This document shows, piece after piece, positions 1 through 9,665 of a DNA stretch of 57,886 bases (positions within the stretch are counted from its first letter, which is position 1; each line of letters opens with the position of its first letter). The notes below the pieces were generated by a model that made no database searches, was not told where the DNA came from, and saw nothing but the letters and a program-made list of their open reading frames with translations. Source of the DNA: an uncultured Eubacteriales bacterium (GTDB lineage: Bacteria > Bacillota > Clostridia > Christensenellales > Aristaeellaceae). The DNA lies in the NCBI GenBank assembly GCA_902793605.1, contig CADBEB010000018.1, positions 1 to 57,886 of the forward strand, written 5' to 3'. Made by a program: the position numbers and the translations under genes.

Positions 1-231
1 CCTTTTGCATGCGGTAATCCCTGCAGTTTTTTGTATCACCATAAGCTTACAGGTAAATCCACGTTCTTGCAAACTGGCAGGGGCACTACATATTATCCCC
101 GTGTCTCATATATCATCGTATGTCTACACGTCAAGATTATGCCTGCCTGTTTGCCGGTTTTTTGTTTTTTACTGAAAAGATTTAAACAGGACATTTTCGA
201 ACCGGAAAAAACCCGCCTCATTGGACCGGTT

Positions 232-777
232 CTACGCAAAAGCAACAATACCGTAAGAAATCAAAGCAATAACACCCACCAGGGCTGTCATCCAGACTGT
301 TGTGGCCAGTTTGGATTGATTATGGACCCGGAAAAACGGATATGGGCCGTCAACGATTCGCTTCCAGTTCAGCCACAGCATGATCAGACCGTATGCCAGC
401 GTGACAAGAACCGGAAGAAGGATCATATTCACATGCTTTTCAAAAAACACGTAACTGATGAAATTGATCACCGGGCATACAACATGATGATACAGCCCGC
501 TGCCGGACCACAGCAGCACTTTGGGATCTCCGCCCATCGGAACAAGAATGAAAGCTGTTACCAGGGCAGTCATCGTCATCATGCAGACAGAAAGATAGCG
601 GAACGCACGAACCCATCCGGCTTCTCCACCCGCCAGAAGCAATGCGATGCAGGAGAAAAAAGCAGCCATATTCGACAGTTGTGTGTAGAAGATGAGCAGT
701 TTCCACTTGACATGCATAACCATTCGGAACGCCCATAGTTCCAGCAAAATCAGGATGATACTCAATGCGATGCTCAC
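232..777 (-). CDS. Pr6Pr-like integral membrane protein
   Basis: A 181-residue, strongly hydrophobic protein with about five to six membrane segments. The pattern of an early Q-L-S-N motif (near residue 33) after the first helix, paired short helices and a late Y-G-x-x-M-L-W-L-N-W-K segment resembles the Pr6Pr/FAR-17a (AIG1-like) membrane family; the function is not known. The start is a GTG preceded at good spacing by AGGAGT. A perfect 7-bp hairpin (799-816) lies in its leader, between it and the divergent peptidase gene. Nothing recognisable lies between 1 and 231. Family assignment is by look and moderate; the coding call itself is firm because the opposite-strand frame is an unstructured shadow. 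Confidence 0.75.
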   Translation of the reverse strand: MSIALSIILILLELWAFRMVMHVKWKLLIFYTQLSNMAAFFSCIALLLAGGEAGWVRAFRYLSVCMMTMTALVTAFILVPMGGDPKVLLWSGSGLYHHVVCPVINFISYVFFEKHVNMILLPVLVTLAYGLIMLWLNWKRIVDGPYPFFRVHNQSKLATTVWMTALVGVIALISYGIVAFA

Positions 778-956
778 AGGTCATACTCCTTCTGTCTGAC
801 GGATCTCCTGATCCGTCCGGTTATGAGTTTAGCACATCGTTTTCGCGGTGTCATCAGTCTGACGGGAAACGCCAATGTTTCTCATACATCCTGTTTTCAT
901 CCGGCTTTCAAATCCCTCCCCGCTGTGGTAGAATACCCGCAAGGAGTGTGAACAGC

Positions 957-2456
957 ATGACATTGAACGAAGCGATCGAGAAACTCAACGAGCTGGAGAA
1001 AGCCGGCTATGCCCTGGGGCATGCCCAGAGCATCCTCTATACGGACGGGGATACCGTCGCGCCGAAGAATTCCTGGAAAGGCCGCGGGATGGCGCTTTCC
1101 TACCTGAGCGAACTGACCTATAAGCAGCTCGTGAACCCGGAGACCGGCGAGGTGCTGGAGACCATCCTGCAGCACAGGGACGAGACTGATGAGATCACCT
1201 TCCGCCGGGCCGAGGTCCTGAAGGAGCAGTACGACGACCTGCACGTCCTGCCGATGGAGGAATATGTCGCGTACCAGGAGCTGACGAACGAATCCTCCGC
1301 CGTCTGGCACGACGCAAAGGAGAAGAGCGACTGGAAGCTCTTCGAGCCCTTCCTGGAGAAGATCGTAGCGGCCCGCCGCCGCTATGCCTCCCTGAAGGCG
1401 CCGGAGAAACCCGCCTACGACGTGCTGCTGGACGAGTATGAAAAAGGCGCGACCATGGCGTCACTGGATCCCTTCTTCCGGACGCTGAAGGAGGAGCTCT
1501 CTCCCGTGATCCTCGAGGTCGCGAAGCGTGAAAAGCCTGTCCCCGCTTTCATGAAGGGCCCGTGGCCCGTGAGCAGCCAGAAGGCCTTCTCGGAAAAGAT
1601 CATGGCCCTGGAAGGCATCGATCCCCTGAACTGCACCCTGGGTGAAACCGAGCATCCCTTCACCAACAACACCAACAAGTGGGACGTACGCATCACGACC
1701 CATTATTATGAGGAAGATCCCTTCTTCAGCATGTACAGCGTGATCCATGAAGGCGGTCACGCCCTGTACGAGCTGGACGTGCGGGACGACCTGCAGTTCA
1801 CCTGCCTTTCCGGCGGCATCACCATGGGAGTCCACGAGAGCCAGTCCCGCTTCTATGAGAACATCATCGGTCGCAGCCGCGCCTTCTGCACACCGCTGCT
1901 GAAGGTCATGAAGGAAGTCTTCCCGGAGCAGATGAAGGGCGTGACGGAGGAGGATCTCTATTCCGCCGTCAACCTCTCGAAACCCTCGCTGATCCGCACG
2001 GAGGCGGACGAGCTGACCTATTCCCTGCACGTCATGATCCGGTATGAACTGGAGCGGGCGATGATCGGCGGGGACCTGAAGGTGCAGGACATTCCCGTGG
2101 AATGGAACAGGCTCTACAGGGAGATCCTGGGCATCGACGTGCCGGACGACCGCCGCGGCTGCCTGCAGGACAGCCACTGGTCCTTCGGCGGCATAGGCTA
2201 CTTCCCCAGCTACGCCCTGGGCAGCGCCTACGGCGTGCAGATGCTCCGTGAGATGGAGAAGACCGTCGACGTCCCGGGCACGGTCGGCAAGGGTGACCTG
2301 GCGCCGGTGACCGCCTGGCTGACGGAGAAGATCCATCAGTACGGCAGCCTGAAAAAACCGCAGGACCTGCTTCCCGCCGCCATGGGCGGACCGCTGGACG
2401 CCACAGTCTACACCGGATATCTGAAGAAGAAATTCGGGGAGCTGTATCATCTGTAA
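957..2456 (+). CDS. M32 family metallocarboxypeptidase (carboxypeptidase Taq)
   Basis: A 499-residue zinc carboxypeptidase that removes C-terminal residues from peptides in the cytoplasm. The zinc motif HEGGH is at residues 264-268 and the downstream family motif HESQSR begins at 293, with the metal-ligand Glu expected there; the length is the usual M32 length. The start chosen is the ATG at 957, not upstream codons, because AAGGAG sits at 941-946. A plausible promoter TTTCAA-17-TAGAAT occupies 906-934. The gene appears monocistronic: helD has its own promoter 9 bases after the stop. The family is known for broad-specificity carboxypeptidases; the physiological substrate cannot be read here. 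Confidence 0.95.
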   Translation: MTLNEAIEKLNELEKAGYALGHAQSILYTDGDTVAPKNSWKGRGMALSYLSELTYKQLVNPETGEVLETILQHRDETDEITFRRAEVLKEQYDDLHVLPMEEYVAYQELTNESSAVWHDAKEKSDWKLFEPFLEKIVAARRRYASLKAPEKPAYDVLLDEYEKGATMASLDPFFRTLKEELSPVILEVAKREKPVPAFMKGPWPVSSQKAFSEKIMALEGIDPLNCTLGETEHPFTNNTNKWDVRITTHYYEEDPFFSMYSVIHEGGHALYELDVRDDLQFTCLSGGITMGVHESQSRFYENIIGRSRAFCTPLLKVMKEVFPEQMKGVTEEDLYSAVNLSKPSLIRTEADELTYSLHVMIRYELERAMIGGDLKVQDIPVEWNRLYREILGIDVPDDRRGCLQDSHWSFGGIGYFPSYALGSAYGVQMLREMEKTVDVPGTVGKGDLAPVTAWLTEKIHQYGSLKKPQDLLPAAMGGPLDATVYTGYLKKKFGELYHL

Positions 2457-2464
2457 TTTTTTTC

Positions 2465-2494
2465 TTGACAAACCGGCTGCTTTTCCGGTATGAT
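2465..2494 (+). promoter_or_regulatory. Sigma-A promoter of helD
   Basis: Consensus TTGACA at 2465-2470, an 18-bp spacer and TATGAT at 2489-2494. It begins 9 bases after the peptidase stop codon and leaves a leader of about 95 bases before the helD ATG. Confidence 0.8.
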
Positions 2495-2527
2495 GCACCT
2501 CCACACGCTTGCAGGATGATGATCCGT

Positions 2528-2563
2528 AAGCCTCTGCGAAATCTGACGATACGGCAGAGGCTT
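2528..2563 (+). other. Leader hairpin of helD (possible attenuator)
   Basis: Perfect 10-bp inverted arms AAGCCTCTGC (2528-2537) and GCAGAGGCTT (2554-2563) with a 16-base loop, followed by the weakly U-rich CTTTATATC. It lies inside the helD leader downstream of the promoter, so it can be an attenuator or simply a stem; the U-tract is poor for a strong intrinsic terminator. Confidence 0.55.
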
Positions 2564-2594
2564 CTTTATATCATTCTGTCGGGAAAGGAAAAAA

Positions 2595-4790
2595 ATGAAA
2601 TCAGTCAGCCTGCCGGACCATCCGGCGTCGGAGGAGGAGTACCTCCATCTCCGGGAGACTTGCGACGCCATCGACCGGGAGATCGCCGAGGTCGAAGCCC
2701 TAACCAGCGCGAAGGCCGGAGAGTGTATGGACGTGCGGATGGAGGAAGATCCGGACGAACAGGTCCAGGTCACCATGAACCGCCTCCGCTACCAGCTGGA
2801 CCGTCTGCGGCAGCTGAACATGGCTTCCGGCCAGGCATACTTTGCCCGGCTGGACTTCACGCCTTCCGGGCAAAAGCCAGAGACCTGGTACCTGGGCCGC
2901 TGGGGTGTGCTGGATCCCGTCACGCTGAACCCCGTCGTGGTGGACTGGCGTTCTCCCGCCGCCAACCTGTACTATTCCGGCCAGATCGGCCGGATGGATT
3001 ATGAGGCGCCGGACGGGCGCGTCGAGGGCGAGCTGACCCTCAAACGGATGCTGACCGTGAAACAGCGGGAGCTGATCAGCCTGTTCGACAGCGGCATCGT
3101 CTCCCAGGAGGCGTATCTGCAGGGCGTGCTGGGAAGCGTCTCCACCGACCGGCTGCGGGAGATCGTTACCACCATCCAGGCGGAGCAGAACATCGTGATC
3201 CGCCATCCGCTTGCGGAGCACCTGCTGGTGCAGGGCGCGGCCGGCAGCGGGAAAACCACCATCGCACTGCACCGGATCGCCTACCTGCTCTATACCTTCC
3301 GGAACAGCCTGAAGCCGGAGAACATGATGATCCTGGCGCCGAACCCGCTGTTCCTTTCCTATATCTCCCAGGTCCTTCCGGATCTGGGCGTGGAACGCGT
3401 CGTGCAGACCACCTTCGAGGGTTGGTGCCGGGAAGGCATGGGCCGGCGTATGCCGAAGATCCTGCGGGAGAGCAGGCTGGAGAAGAACCTGTCCCTCACC
3501 GGGACGGAGCGGGAGAAGACCGGCCGGATCCTCCGGATGAAGGGTTCCCTTGCGACCATGAAAAAGCTGGAGGCCTGGCTGGAGCACCTGCAGGAGACCG
3601 TCCTGCCGCCGAACGGGATGAAGATGGCCGGCGTCGTCCTGCTGGACCGCCCGGAAATGGAACGGATCTTCCTGAAGGACCTTCGTTATTTCCCGCTGGA
3701 GCAGCGGATCAGCGAGCTCAGAAAGATCGTCCGCAAGCGCGTCCAGGGCGCCGTTTCCCTCCTGAAGGACCAGTACGCCGCCAACGCGGAACAGATTGCC
3801 GGCCGGATCCGCTCCGGCCTGCGCGAGGGCGCGCAGCGGCAGCGGAAGCTCCGGGAGCTGTATGAGACCCGGGACCAGCGCTACCGGGAGATCGACGCCC
3901 GGGCGGAAGGCTACCTGAACGGATACCGGGAGAAATTCACCCTGCCGGACCTGGCGGGCCTCTACCGGGCTTTCCTGGAGGAATGCGCGCCTGAGCTGAT
4001 CACGGAAGACGACAGCTTGCGGCAGGAGGACCTGCCGATGCTGGTGATGATCTGCCGGGCGGTCTTCGGCCTGAAGACGAAGCCGATGAAGCACATCGTG
4101 ATCGACGAATGCCAGGACTTTTCTCCCTTCCAGGTGGCGCTGCTGAAAAAGGTCAATCCCGCAGCCACCTTCTCCCTGGTCGGGGACCTGTACCAGGGGA
4201 TCCGCGCGGACGAGGGGATCCGCAGCTGGGACGAATGGAAAGGCCCGGTCTTTGATCACCGGGCGGACCTGAAACAGCTGACCGTCAGCTACCGGAATAC
4301 GGTGGAGATCATGGATCTCGCGCAGGCCGTCGCGGCCCGCTGGCCCATTGACGGGATCTGTGAGACGAAGCCGGTCCTGCGCCACGGGGAGGAGCCGCGG
4401 ATCGTCCGCGCGCAAAGCGAAAAGGAACGCCTGGCCCTGATCCGGGACCAGGTCCGCGCCTGGCAGGCGGAAGGATACCACAGCATCGCCCTGATCGAAA
4501 AAACAGCGGAGCAGGCCGGGGCGTTGTTCCGCCGGATCGGCGCGGAGCTCGGCGCGCGTCTGCTTTCGGAAACGGATGCCGAATACCGGGGCGGCGTTAT
4601 GATCCTCCCGGCCAGCATTGCCAAGGGCATGGAGTTCGACTGCGTCGGTGTCTGCGACGCGTCCGCGGAGAGCTTTCCGGACGACGAATTCCTCTGCCGC
4701 GTCCTGTATGTGATGATGACCCGGCCGCTGCACCGCCTGTGCGTCTGGCACAAAGGCGATCCTTCGCCGATGCTGCCGGCCGGCCGGTGA
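2595..4790 (+). CDS. helD: HelD-like superfamily 1 helicase / RNA polymerase recycling ATPase
   Basis: 731 residues. An N-terminal charged coiled-coil (residues 1-70) precedes a split UvrD/Rep-type ATPase. Walker A G-A-A-G-S-G-K-T is at about 214-221 and the Walker B/motif II D-E-C-Q-D at 504-508; motif III-like L-V-G-D-L-Y-Q and the late S-I-A-K-G-M-E-F motif V are visible. HelD proteins of Gram-positives bind RNA polymerase and free stalled enzyme from DNA, and some forms aid rifamycin tolerance. The N-terminal arm plus two ATPase halves separated by a long insertion (about 300-430) fits HelD better than PcrA/UvrD. Start by ATG with GGAAAGG just upstream. Promoter and a hairpin leader precede it; a strong hairpin terminator follows immediately. 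Confidence 0.88.
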   Translation: MKSVSLPDHPASEEEYLHLRETCDAIDREIAEVEALTSAKAGECMDVRMEEDPDEQVQVTMNRLRYQLDRLRQLNMASGQAYFARLDFTPSGQKPETWYLGRWGVLDPVTLNPVVVDWRSPAANLYYSGQIGRMDYEAPDGRVEGELTLKRMLTVKQRELISLFDSGIVSQEAYLQGVLGSVSTDRLREIVTTIQAEQNIVIRHPLAEHLLVQGAAGSGKTTIALHRIAYLLYTFRNSLKPENMMILAPNPLFLSYISQVLPDLGVERVVQTTFEGWCREGMGRRMPKILRESRLEKNLSLTGTEREKTGRILRMKGSLATMKKLEAWLEHLQETVLPPNGMKMAGVVLLDRPEMERIFLKDLRYFPLEQRISELRKIVRKRVQGAVSLLKDQYAANAEQIAGRIRSGLREGAQRQRKLRELYETRDQRYREIDARAEGYLNGYREKFTLPDLAGLYRAFLEECAPELITEDDSLRQEDLPMLVMICRAVFGLKTKPMKHIVIDECQDFSPFQVALLKKVNPAATFSLVGDLYQGIRADEGIRSWDEWKGPVFDHRADLKQLTVSYRNTVEIMDLAQAVAARWPIDGICETKPVLRHGEEPRIVRAQSEKERLALIRDQVRAWQAEGYHSIALIEKTAEQAGALFRRIGAELGARLLSETDAEYRGGVMILPASIAKGMEFDCVGVCDASAESFPDDEFLCRVLYVMMTRPLHRLCVWHKGDPSPMLPAGR

Positions 4791-4824
4791 AAAAGAGGGC
4801 ACTGCTTTCGCAGCGCCCTCTTTG
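4791..4824. terminator. Bidirectional terminator between helD and DUF4867 gene
   Basis: Stem AGAGGGC-a-CTGC / GCAG-c-GCCCTCT (4794-4821) with TTT loop, flanked by A-run on the left and T-run on the right, so it can end transcription of both convergent units. Confidence 0.85.
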
Positions 4825-4836
4825 CTTTGCCTCCTG

Positions 4837-5472
4837 TCAGATCAGGTCCGCAATGTCAGGGTTCACGCCCTTGATGCATACCTTCGCGCCGGTTGCGGCT
4901 TCCGCGGAATCCGCGTGGGCCAGCAGCCACTTGTTGGCCGCGGTCATGAGCTCGTCCTCCGCGTTTTTCACGGTGAACTCGGGCTTGGCCAGGTTCGTCC
5001 CCTTCGGCAGGACGACGATGACCTTGAAGCCCTGGCCCTTCTTCGCGCTGCAGGGTGCGTAGTGCAGGGTCGTGGCGTACACTTCGACCAGCGTGCCGGC
5101 GGGGCACAGGTAGGCGACAACCTTGTCGCTGTCCAGGATGCCGTCCACCAGGTCCTCACGCTTGGCCAGCAGCAGGATGAAGTCTTCTGTGCCGACGTTC
5201 AGCTCGCTGTCCCGGTGATACTCCAGGCAGTTCATCTTCGTGTTGTGGCCGTTGCACCAGCCGATCTGGATCGGCATGCCGCCAAAGGCATTGTTCCGCA
5301 GATCCTTCTCGATGGCCAGCGCCTGCAGCTCCGGCTGTTCCGGAACGTATTCCACGCCGTCCGGGCAGGGAGTGACCTTGTCCAGGGTCTCCAGCAGTTC
5401 CTTCAGGTCGTAGCCGGTCATCACCTGGCCGTAGTTCTGGAATGACGGGTCGCTTACGGGTAAGATCTTCAT
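4837..5472 (-). CDS. DUF4867 family protein
   Basis: 211 residues, last gene of the deoC-ileS operon, 58 bases after tgt. It resembles the DUF4867 family, cytosolic cupin-like proteins of Firmicutes and Bifidobacteria with no settled activity. Visible hallmarks are G-W-C-N-G-H-N (about 71-77), E-Y-H-R-D-S-E-L (about 84-91) and L-V-E-V-Y-A-T-T-L-H-Y-A-P-C; the conserved His/Glu set suggests a metal or sugar-binding barrel. No signal peptide. Clear AAGGAGG before the ATG. Family recognition is from memory of conserved motifs; any sugar role is inference. Confidence 0.8.
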   Translation of the reverse strand: MKILPVSDPSFQNYGQVMTGYDLKELLETLDKVTPCPDGVEYVPEQPELQALAIEKDLRNNAFGGMPIQIGWCNGHNTKMNCLEYHRDSELNVGTEDFILLLAKREDLVDGILDSDKVVAYLCPAGTLVEVYATTLHYAPCSAKKGQGFKVIVVLPKGTNLAKPEFTVKNAEDELMTAANKWLLAHADSAEAATGAKVCIKGVNPDIADLI

Positions 5473-5530
5473 ATGGGTTCTTCCTCCTTTTTATAATGGT
5501 ATCCCACCGCTTCGGTCGGGATGACATTCA

Positions 5531-6670
<1,140 letters not shown>

Positions 6671-7468
6671 TCACAGCAGTTCATCAGTTTTCACCGGCTT
6701 GTACTTGTCAAACTCCTCGAGCCGCTGGACGACCTCTTCGCGGATCACGAGGGCCGGCCGTTCCTTCGGGGTGTCCGTATCTTCGGGTACGGTCAGCAGG
6801 TCCGCGTAGGCGTTCCAGATGCTGCCCTCCGGCATGGAGTGGAAGGTCATGACCTCCCCCAGTGTCGGGTGGCGGAAGACCAGCTTGTAGCCCCACAGGG
6901 CGATCTGCTGCCCGGGGATGCCGGTGCCGTAGCGGTTGTCGCCCCACAGCGGCGCGCCGATATTGCTCATCTGCGCGCGGATCTGGTGCTTGCGCCCGGT
7001 CTCCAGCCGGATGGCGCACAGGCTCGTGCCCTCGCGCCGGTCGATGCACCGGCCGTGCAGGATCGCGAGCTTTCCGCCTCTCGTGTCCGCCTCGCAGACG
7101 ACTTCGCGGTTTTTGATCTCATCGTGGATCAGGTAGTCCGTCAGGGTGAACTCGTCGTCCACGTCCCCGGTCGTCACGCACAGGTATTCCCGTCCCATCT
7201 CGTGCTCCCGCATCTGAGCGTCGAGCCGCGCCGCGGCCTTGCTGGTCCGGGCAAAGACCATGAGCCCGCCGACCGGCCGGTCCAGCCGGTGCACCAGGCC
7301 CAGGTAGACGTTTCCGGGCTTGTGGTATTTCTCTTTGAGGTAATCCTTCAGCAGCGACAGGATGTCCGGGTCGCCGGTGCTGTCCGCCTGGCTCAGCATG
7401 TTCGGCGGTTTCACCGCGACCAGCACGTGGTTGTCCTCATACAGGATGCTGCTCAGCAGGTCAGCCAC
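6671..7468 (-). CDS. RluA-family pseudouridine synthase
   Basis: 265 residues. Isomerises uridine to pseudouridine in rRNA or tRNA. The catalytic motif H-R-L-D-R-P-V-G-G has Asp at residue 63, followed by R-E-Y-L-C and the late R-x-H-Q-I-R-A-Q motif, all typical of the RluA/RluD branch. There is no N-terminal S4 domain, so it is the short form like RluA/TruC/YlyB relatives. GTG start with GGAGGTG upstream; the start overlaps the end of the methyltransferase gene by 8 bases, so the two are translationally coupled. Exact target position on RNA cannot be told from sequence. Confidence 0.92.
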   Translation of the reverse strand: MADLLSSILYEDNHVLVAVKPPNMLSQADSTGDPDILSLLKDYLKEKYHKPGNVYLGLVHRLDRPVGGLMVFARTSKAAARLDAQMREHEMGREYLCVTTGDVDDEFTLTDYLIHDEIKNREVVCEADTRGGKLAILHGRCIDRREGTSLCAIRLETGRKHQIRAQMSNIGAPLWGDNRYGTGIPGQQIALWGYKLVFRHPTLGEVMTFHSMPEGSIWNAYADLLTVPEDTDTPKERPALVIREEVVQRLEEFDKYKPVKTDELL

Positions 7469-8324
7469 GCTGCCACCTCCCGCTCGCGCCGCAGGGCAGC
7501 ACGCCGCCGGTGGTCACGGGCAGGCACAGCTCCTCGCTGTCCACCCGGCCGCCGAAGCGCGGCGTCACGCATTTTTCGAGCATGTTGCTCAGCACGCTCG
7601 CCTGGAACCCCGTCGTGTAGCTGTTGATCAGGAAAAACAGGGGTTCCTCGCTCAGCGCCTGCGCGCAGGTCGCGATCAGGCCGTACAGTTCGTTTTCCAG
7701 TTTCCAGACCTCGCCCGACGGTCCCCGCCCGTAGCTCGGGGGATCCATCAGGATGCCGTCGTAGCTGTTCCCGCGCCGCAGTTCCCGCTGCACAAAGCGC
7801 AGCGCGTCCTCTACGATCCAGCGGAAGCGGTCCTCCGGCAGCCCGCACAGCTCCCGGTTCTCCTTGGCCCACTGCACCATGCCCTTCGCCGCGTCCACAT
7901 GGGTCACGTGCGCGCCGGCCGCGGCGCAGGCCAGGGTCGCCCCGCCCGTGTAGCCGAACAGGTTCAGGATCTTCAGGTCCTTCCGCCGGCTCTTCCGGAT
8001 CAGGTCGCTCATCCAGATCCAGTTCGCCGCCTGTTCCGGGAACAGGCCCGTATGCTTGAAGCCCGTAGGCCGCACCCAGAACTTCAGGTCTTCGTGGCTC
8101 ACGGTCCAGCGTTCCGGCAGCTTTTTCAGGAATTCCCATTCCCCGCCGCCGCGCTCGCTGCGGTGATACCGCGCCTGGGCGCGCTTCCACAGGTCTTCGT
8201 CCGCTTTCGGCCAGATGGTCTGGGGGTCCGGCCGGCGCAGGATGATGTCTCCCCAGCGCTCCAGCTTTTCGCCGTCGCCGGTGTCCAGCACTTCGTAGTC
8301 GGACCAGGTGTTCGCAAGAAACAT
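7461..8324 (-). CDS. Class I SAM-dependent methyltransferase (RlmI/RlmL-like)
   Basis: 287 residues. The SAM motif I reads L-N-L-F-G-Y-T-G-G-A-T (120-130) and the catalytic loop D-P-P-S-Y-G is at 194-199, the arrangement of 23S rRNA methyltransferases of the RlmI/RlmK type. There is no PUA domain; an N-terminal beta-rich part of about 100 residues ends in G-L-F-P-E-Q-A-A-N-W as in related proteins annotated as rRNA methyltransferases. It lies between the GH4-like gene (12-base gap) and the pseudouridine synthase (8-base overlap), supporting an RNA-modifying role. Whether the substrate is rRNA is inference. Confidence 0.88.
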   Translation of the reverse strand: MFLANTWSDYEVLDTGDGEKLERWGDIILRRPDPQTIWPKADEDLWKRAQARYHRSERGGGEWEFLKKLPERWTVSHEDLKFWVRPTGFKHTGLFPEQAANWIWMSDLIRKSRRKDLKILNLFGYTGGATLACAAAGAHVTHVDAAKGMVQWAKENRELCGLPEDRFRWIVEDALRFVQRELRRGNSYDGILMDPPSYGRGPSGEVWKLENELYGLIATCAQALSEEPLFFLINSYTTGFQASVLSNMLEKCVTPRFGGRVDSEELCLPVTTGGVLPCGASGRWQRG

Positions 8325-8336
8325 TACGGTTCCCTC

Positions 8337-9665
8337 TCAGAAATTCGTCAGTACGTCCTCGTGCATGCGGATCAGCGCGTCCACGACGTCCATGCAGTAG
8401 AGCCGGTCGAGCCCCGCCAGGGCGGGATCCGTCTCCACATAGCTCCGGACGGCCTCGCGGTCGCCCTCCGCCGCTTTCGCGGCCAGGCGGTTCGCGCTGT
8501 CTACCTCGCCCAGGATATCCGCCAGCGCCTCCGGCACCCGGATCTCCCGCGGCTGCTCCTCTCCGTCCTTCAGGACCAGGGGAGCCTCGATCACTGCCTC
8601 CGCCGCCAGCTGCGGCATCGTCAGGACAAAAGAACCGTCCCTTTGTCTTTGGCTTCCGTTGGGGCGGGCCACGGCGGGGATCTCCGCGCTCTCCTTCCGC
8701 AAAAGCGCCAGGGCCAGCTTCATCGGCCGGATCGGCGGCGCCTTGGAGAGCAGCAGCAGCTGGGCCATCGCGCCGTCACGGCTGTCCGCGCCCTGTTCCC
8801 GCACGGTGTTCATATAAAGGATGCGTTCCTTCCGCTTTTCGACGGTCTCCCCGAATTCGGGGTGCTCGTCCGGGATATATCCCTCCTGCGCGGGCAGGAA
8901 CTCGGCATGGTCCGTCACGTCCCCGACAGGGATCGCGTTCCACCAGCCGTACCAGCGTCTTGCCAGGCTACCCAGCTCGCCGCTTTGGGCGGCCTTCTGC
9001 AGCTTCCCGAGCAGGTCCCTGCTCCCGTCCTTCATCTCCGTCAGGAAGGCGAAGCCCGGGAGTCCGGCGGTCACTGCCGTCACGTTCTCCGGGCGGATCT
9101 GCAGGCGCTTCGCGTAGGTGTCGACGCCGTTGGCCCCGCGCAGGGGCGTCCGGCCCAGGCCGAAGCAGCGGTATCCCCGGTTCGTGAACACCGCCGTGGT
9201 CCGCGCCACCGGCTGGCCCAGGTTGATCACGGCCGCGCCCGGGCAGGCGCTGTCCATGTCGTCGCAGAGCTTCAGCACCGCGTCCCCCGCGCGCAGGGCG
9301 TGCAGCAGGCCTTCGATGCCGCCGTTCACCCGCGCCTGGTCTGTCAGTCCCGGATCGTTCTCATCGTCGGTTCCCAGGGCGCTGCGGTCCTGGAAGAAGC
9401 GGCTGCCCGCCTGCGGGTCCCCCGCGTAGATCACGCAGTCCGCGCCGGCGAGCGCTTCCTCCCGGCTTTCCGTCACGCGGATCCCGCCGCCGAGGCCGGC
9501 CTTGCGGAAGACCGCGTCGCCGTATCCCTGCAGGAGTTCCCGCATCGCGGGGTTCGTTTCCCCGACAGCGATCACGGCGCCGCGTTCCGCCCCTGCGAAG
9601 AGCAGGTCTGTTAAAAGGGCGGGCAGGAGCATCGGAATGTCCTGCCCGATCAGGGTGATCTTCAT
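8337..9665 (-). CDS. Glycoside hydrolase family 4-like protein, catalytic residues missing
   Basis: 442 residues with the full GH4 architecture: an N-terminal Rossmann start (K-I-T-L-I-G), G-G-I-E-G-L-L-H-A-L-R near 115-125, C-P-G-A-A-V-I-N-L-G-Q-P at 141-152, and the C-terminal E-I-P-A-V...V-L-T-M-P-Q-L block. GH4 enzymes use NAD+ and Mn2+ bound by an N-P, a C-H and an N-H motif. Here N-P is Q-P (151-152), G-L-C-H-S is G-L-G-R-T (169-173), and G-x-N-H is G-L-P-G (201-204); the glycine-rich NAD loop is also altered. I infer a non-hydrolytic paralogue. The start at 9665 overlaps the ileS stop by four bases (ATGA), so it is coupled to ileS. Confidence 0.82.
   Translation of the reverse strand: MKITLIGQDIPMLLPALLTDLLFAGAERGAVIAVGETNPAMRELLQGYGDAVFRKAGLGGGIRVTESREEALAGADCVIYAGDPQAGSRFFQDRSALGTDDENDPGLTDQARVNGGIEGLLHALRAGDAVLKLCDDMDSACPGAAVINLGQPVARTTAVFTNRGYRCFGLGRTPLRGANGVDTYAKRLQIRPENVTAVTAGLPGFAFLTEMKDGSRDLLGKLQKAAQSGELGSLARRWYGWWNAIPVGDVTDHAEFLPAQEGYIPDEHPEFGETVEKRKERILYMNTVREQGADSRDGAMAQLLLLSKAPPIRPMKLALALLRKESAEIPAVARPNGSQRQRDGSFVLTMPQLAAEAVIEAPLVLKDGEEQPREIRVPEALADILGEVDSANRLAAKAAEGDREAVRSYVETDPALAGLDRLYCMDVVDALIRMHEDVLTNF

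Noticed and set aside
2700..4802. 700-codon minus-strand frame opposite helD
   Set aside because: Shadow of the HelD helicase, no ribosome site, low-complexity composition.
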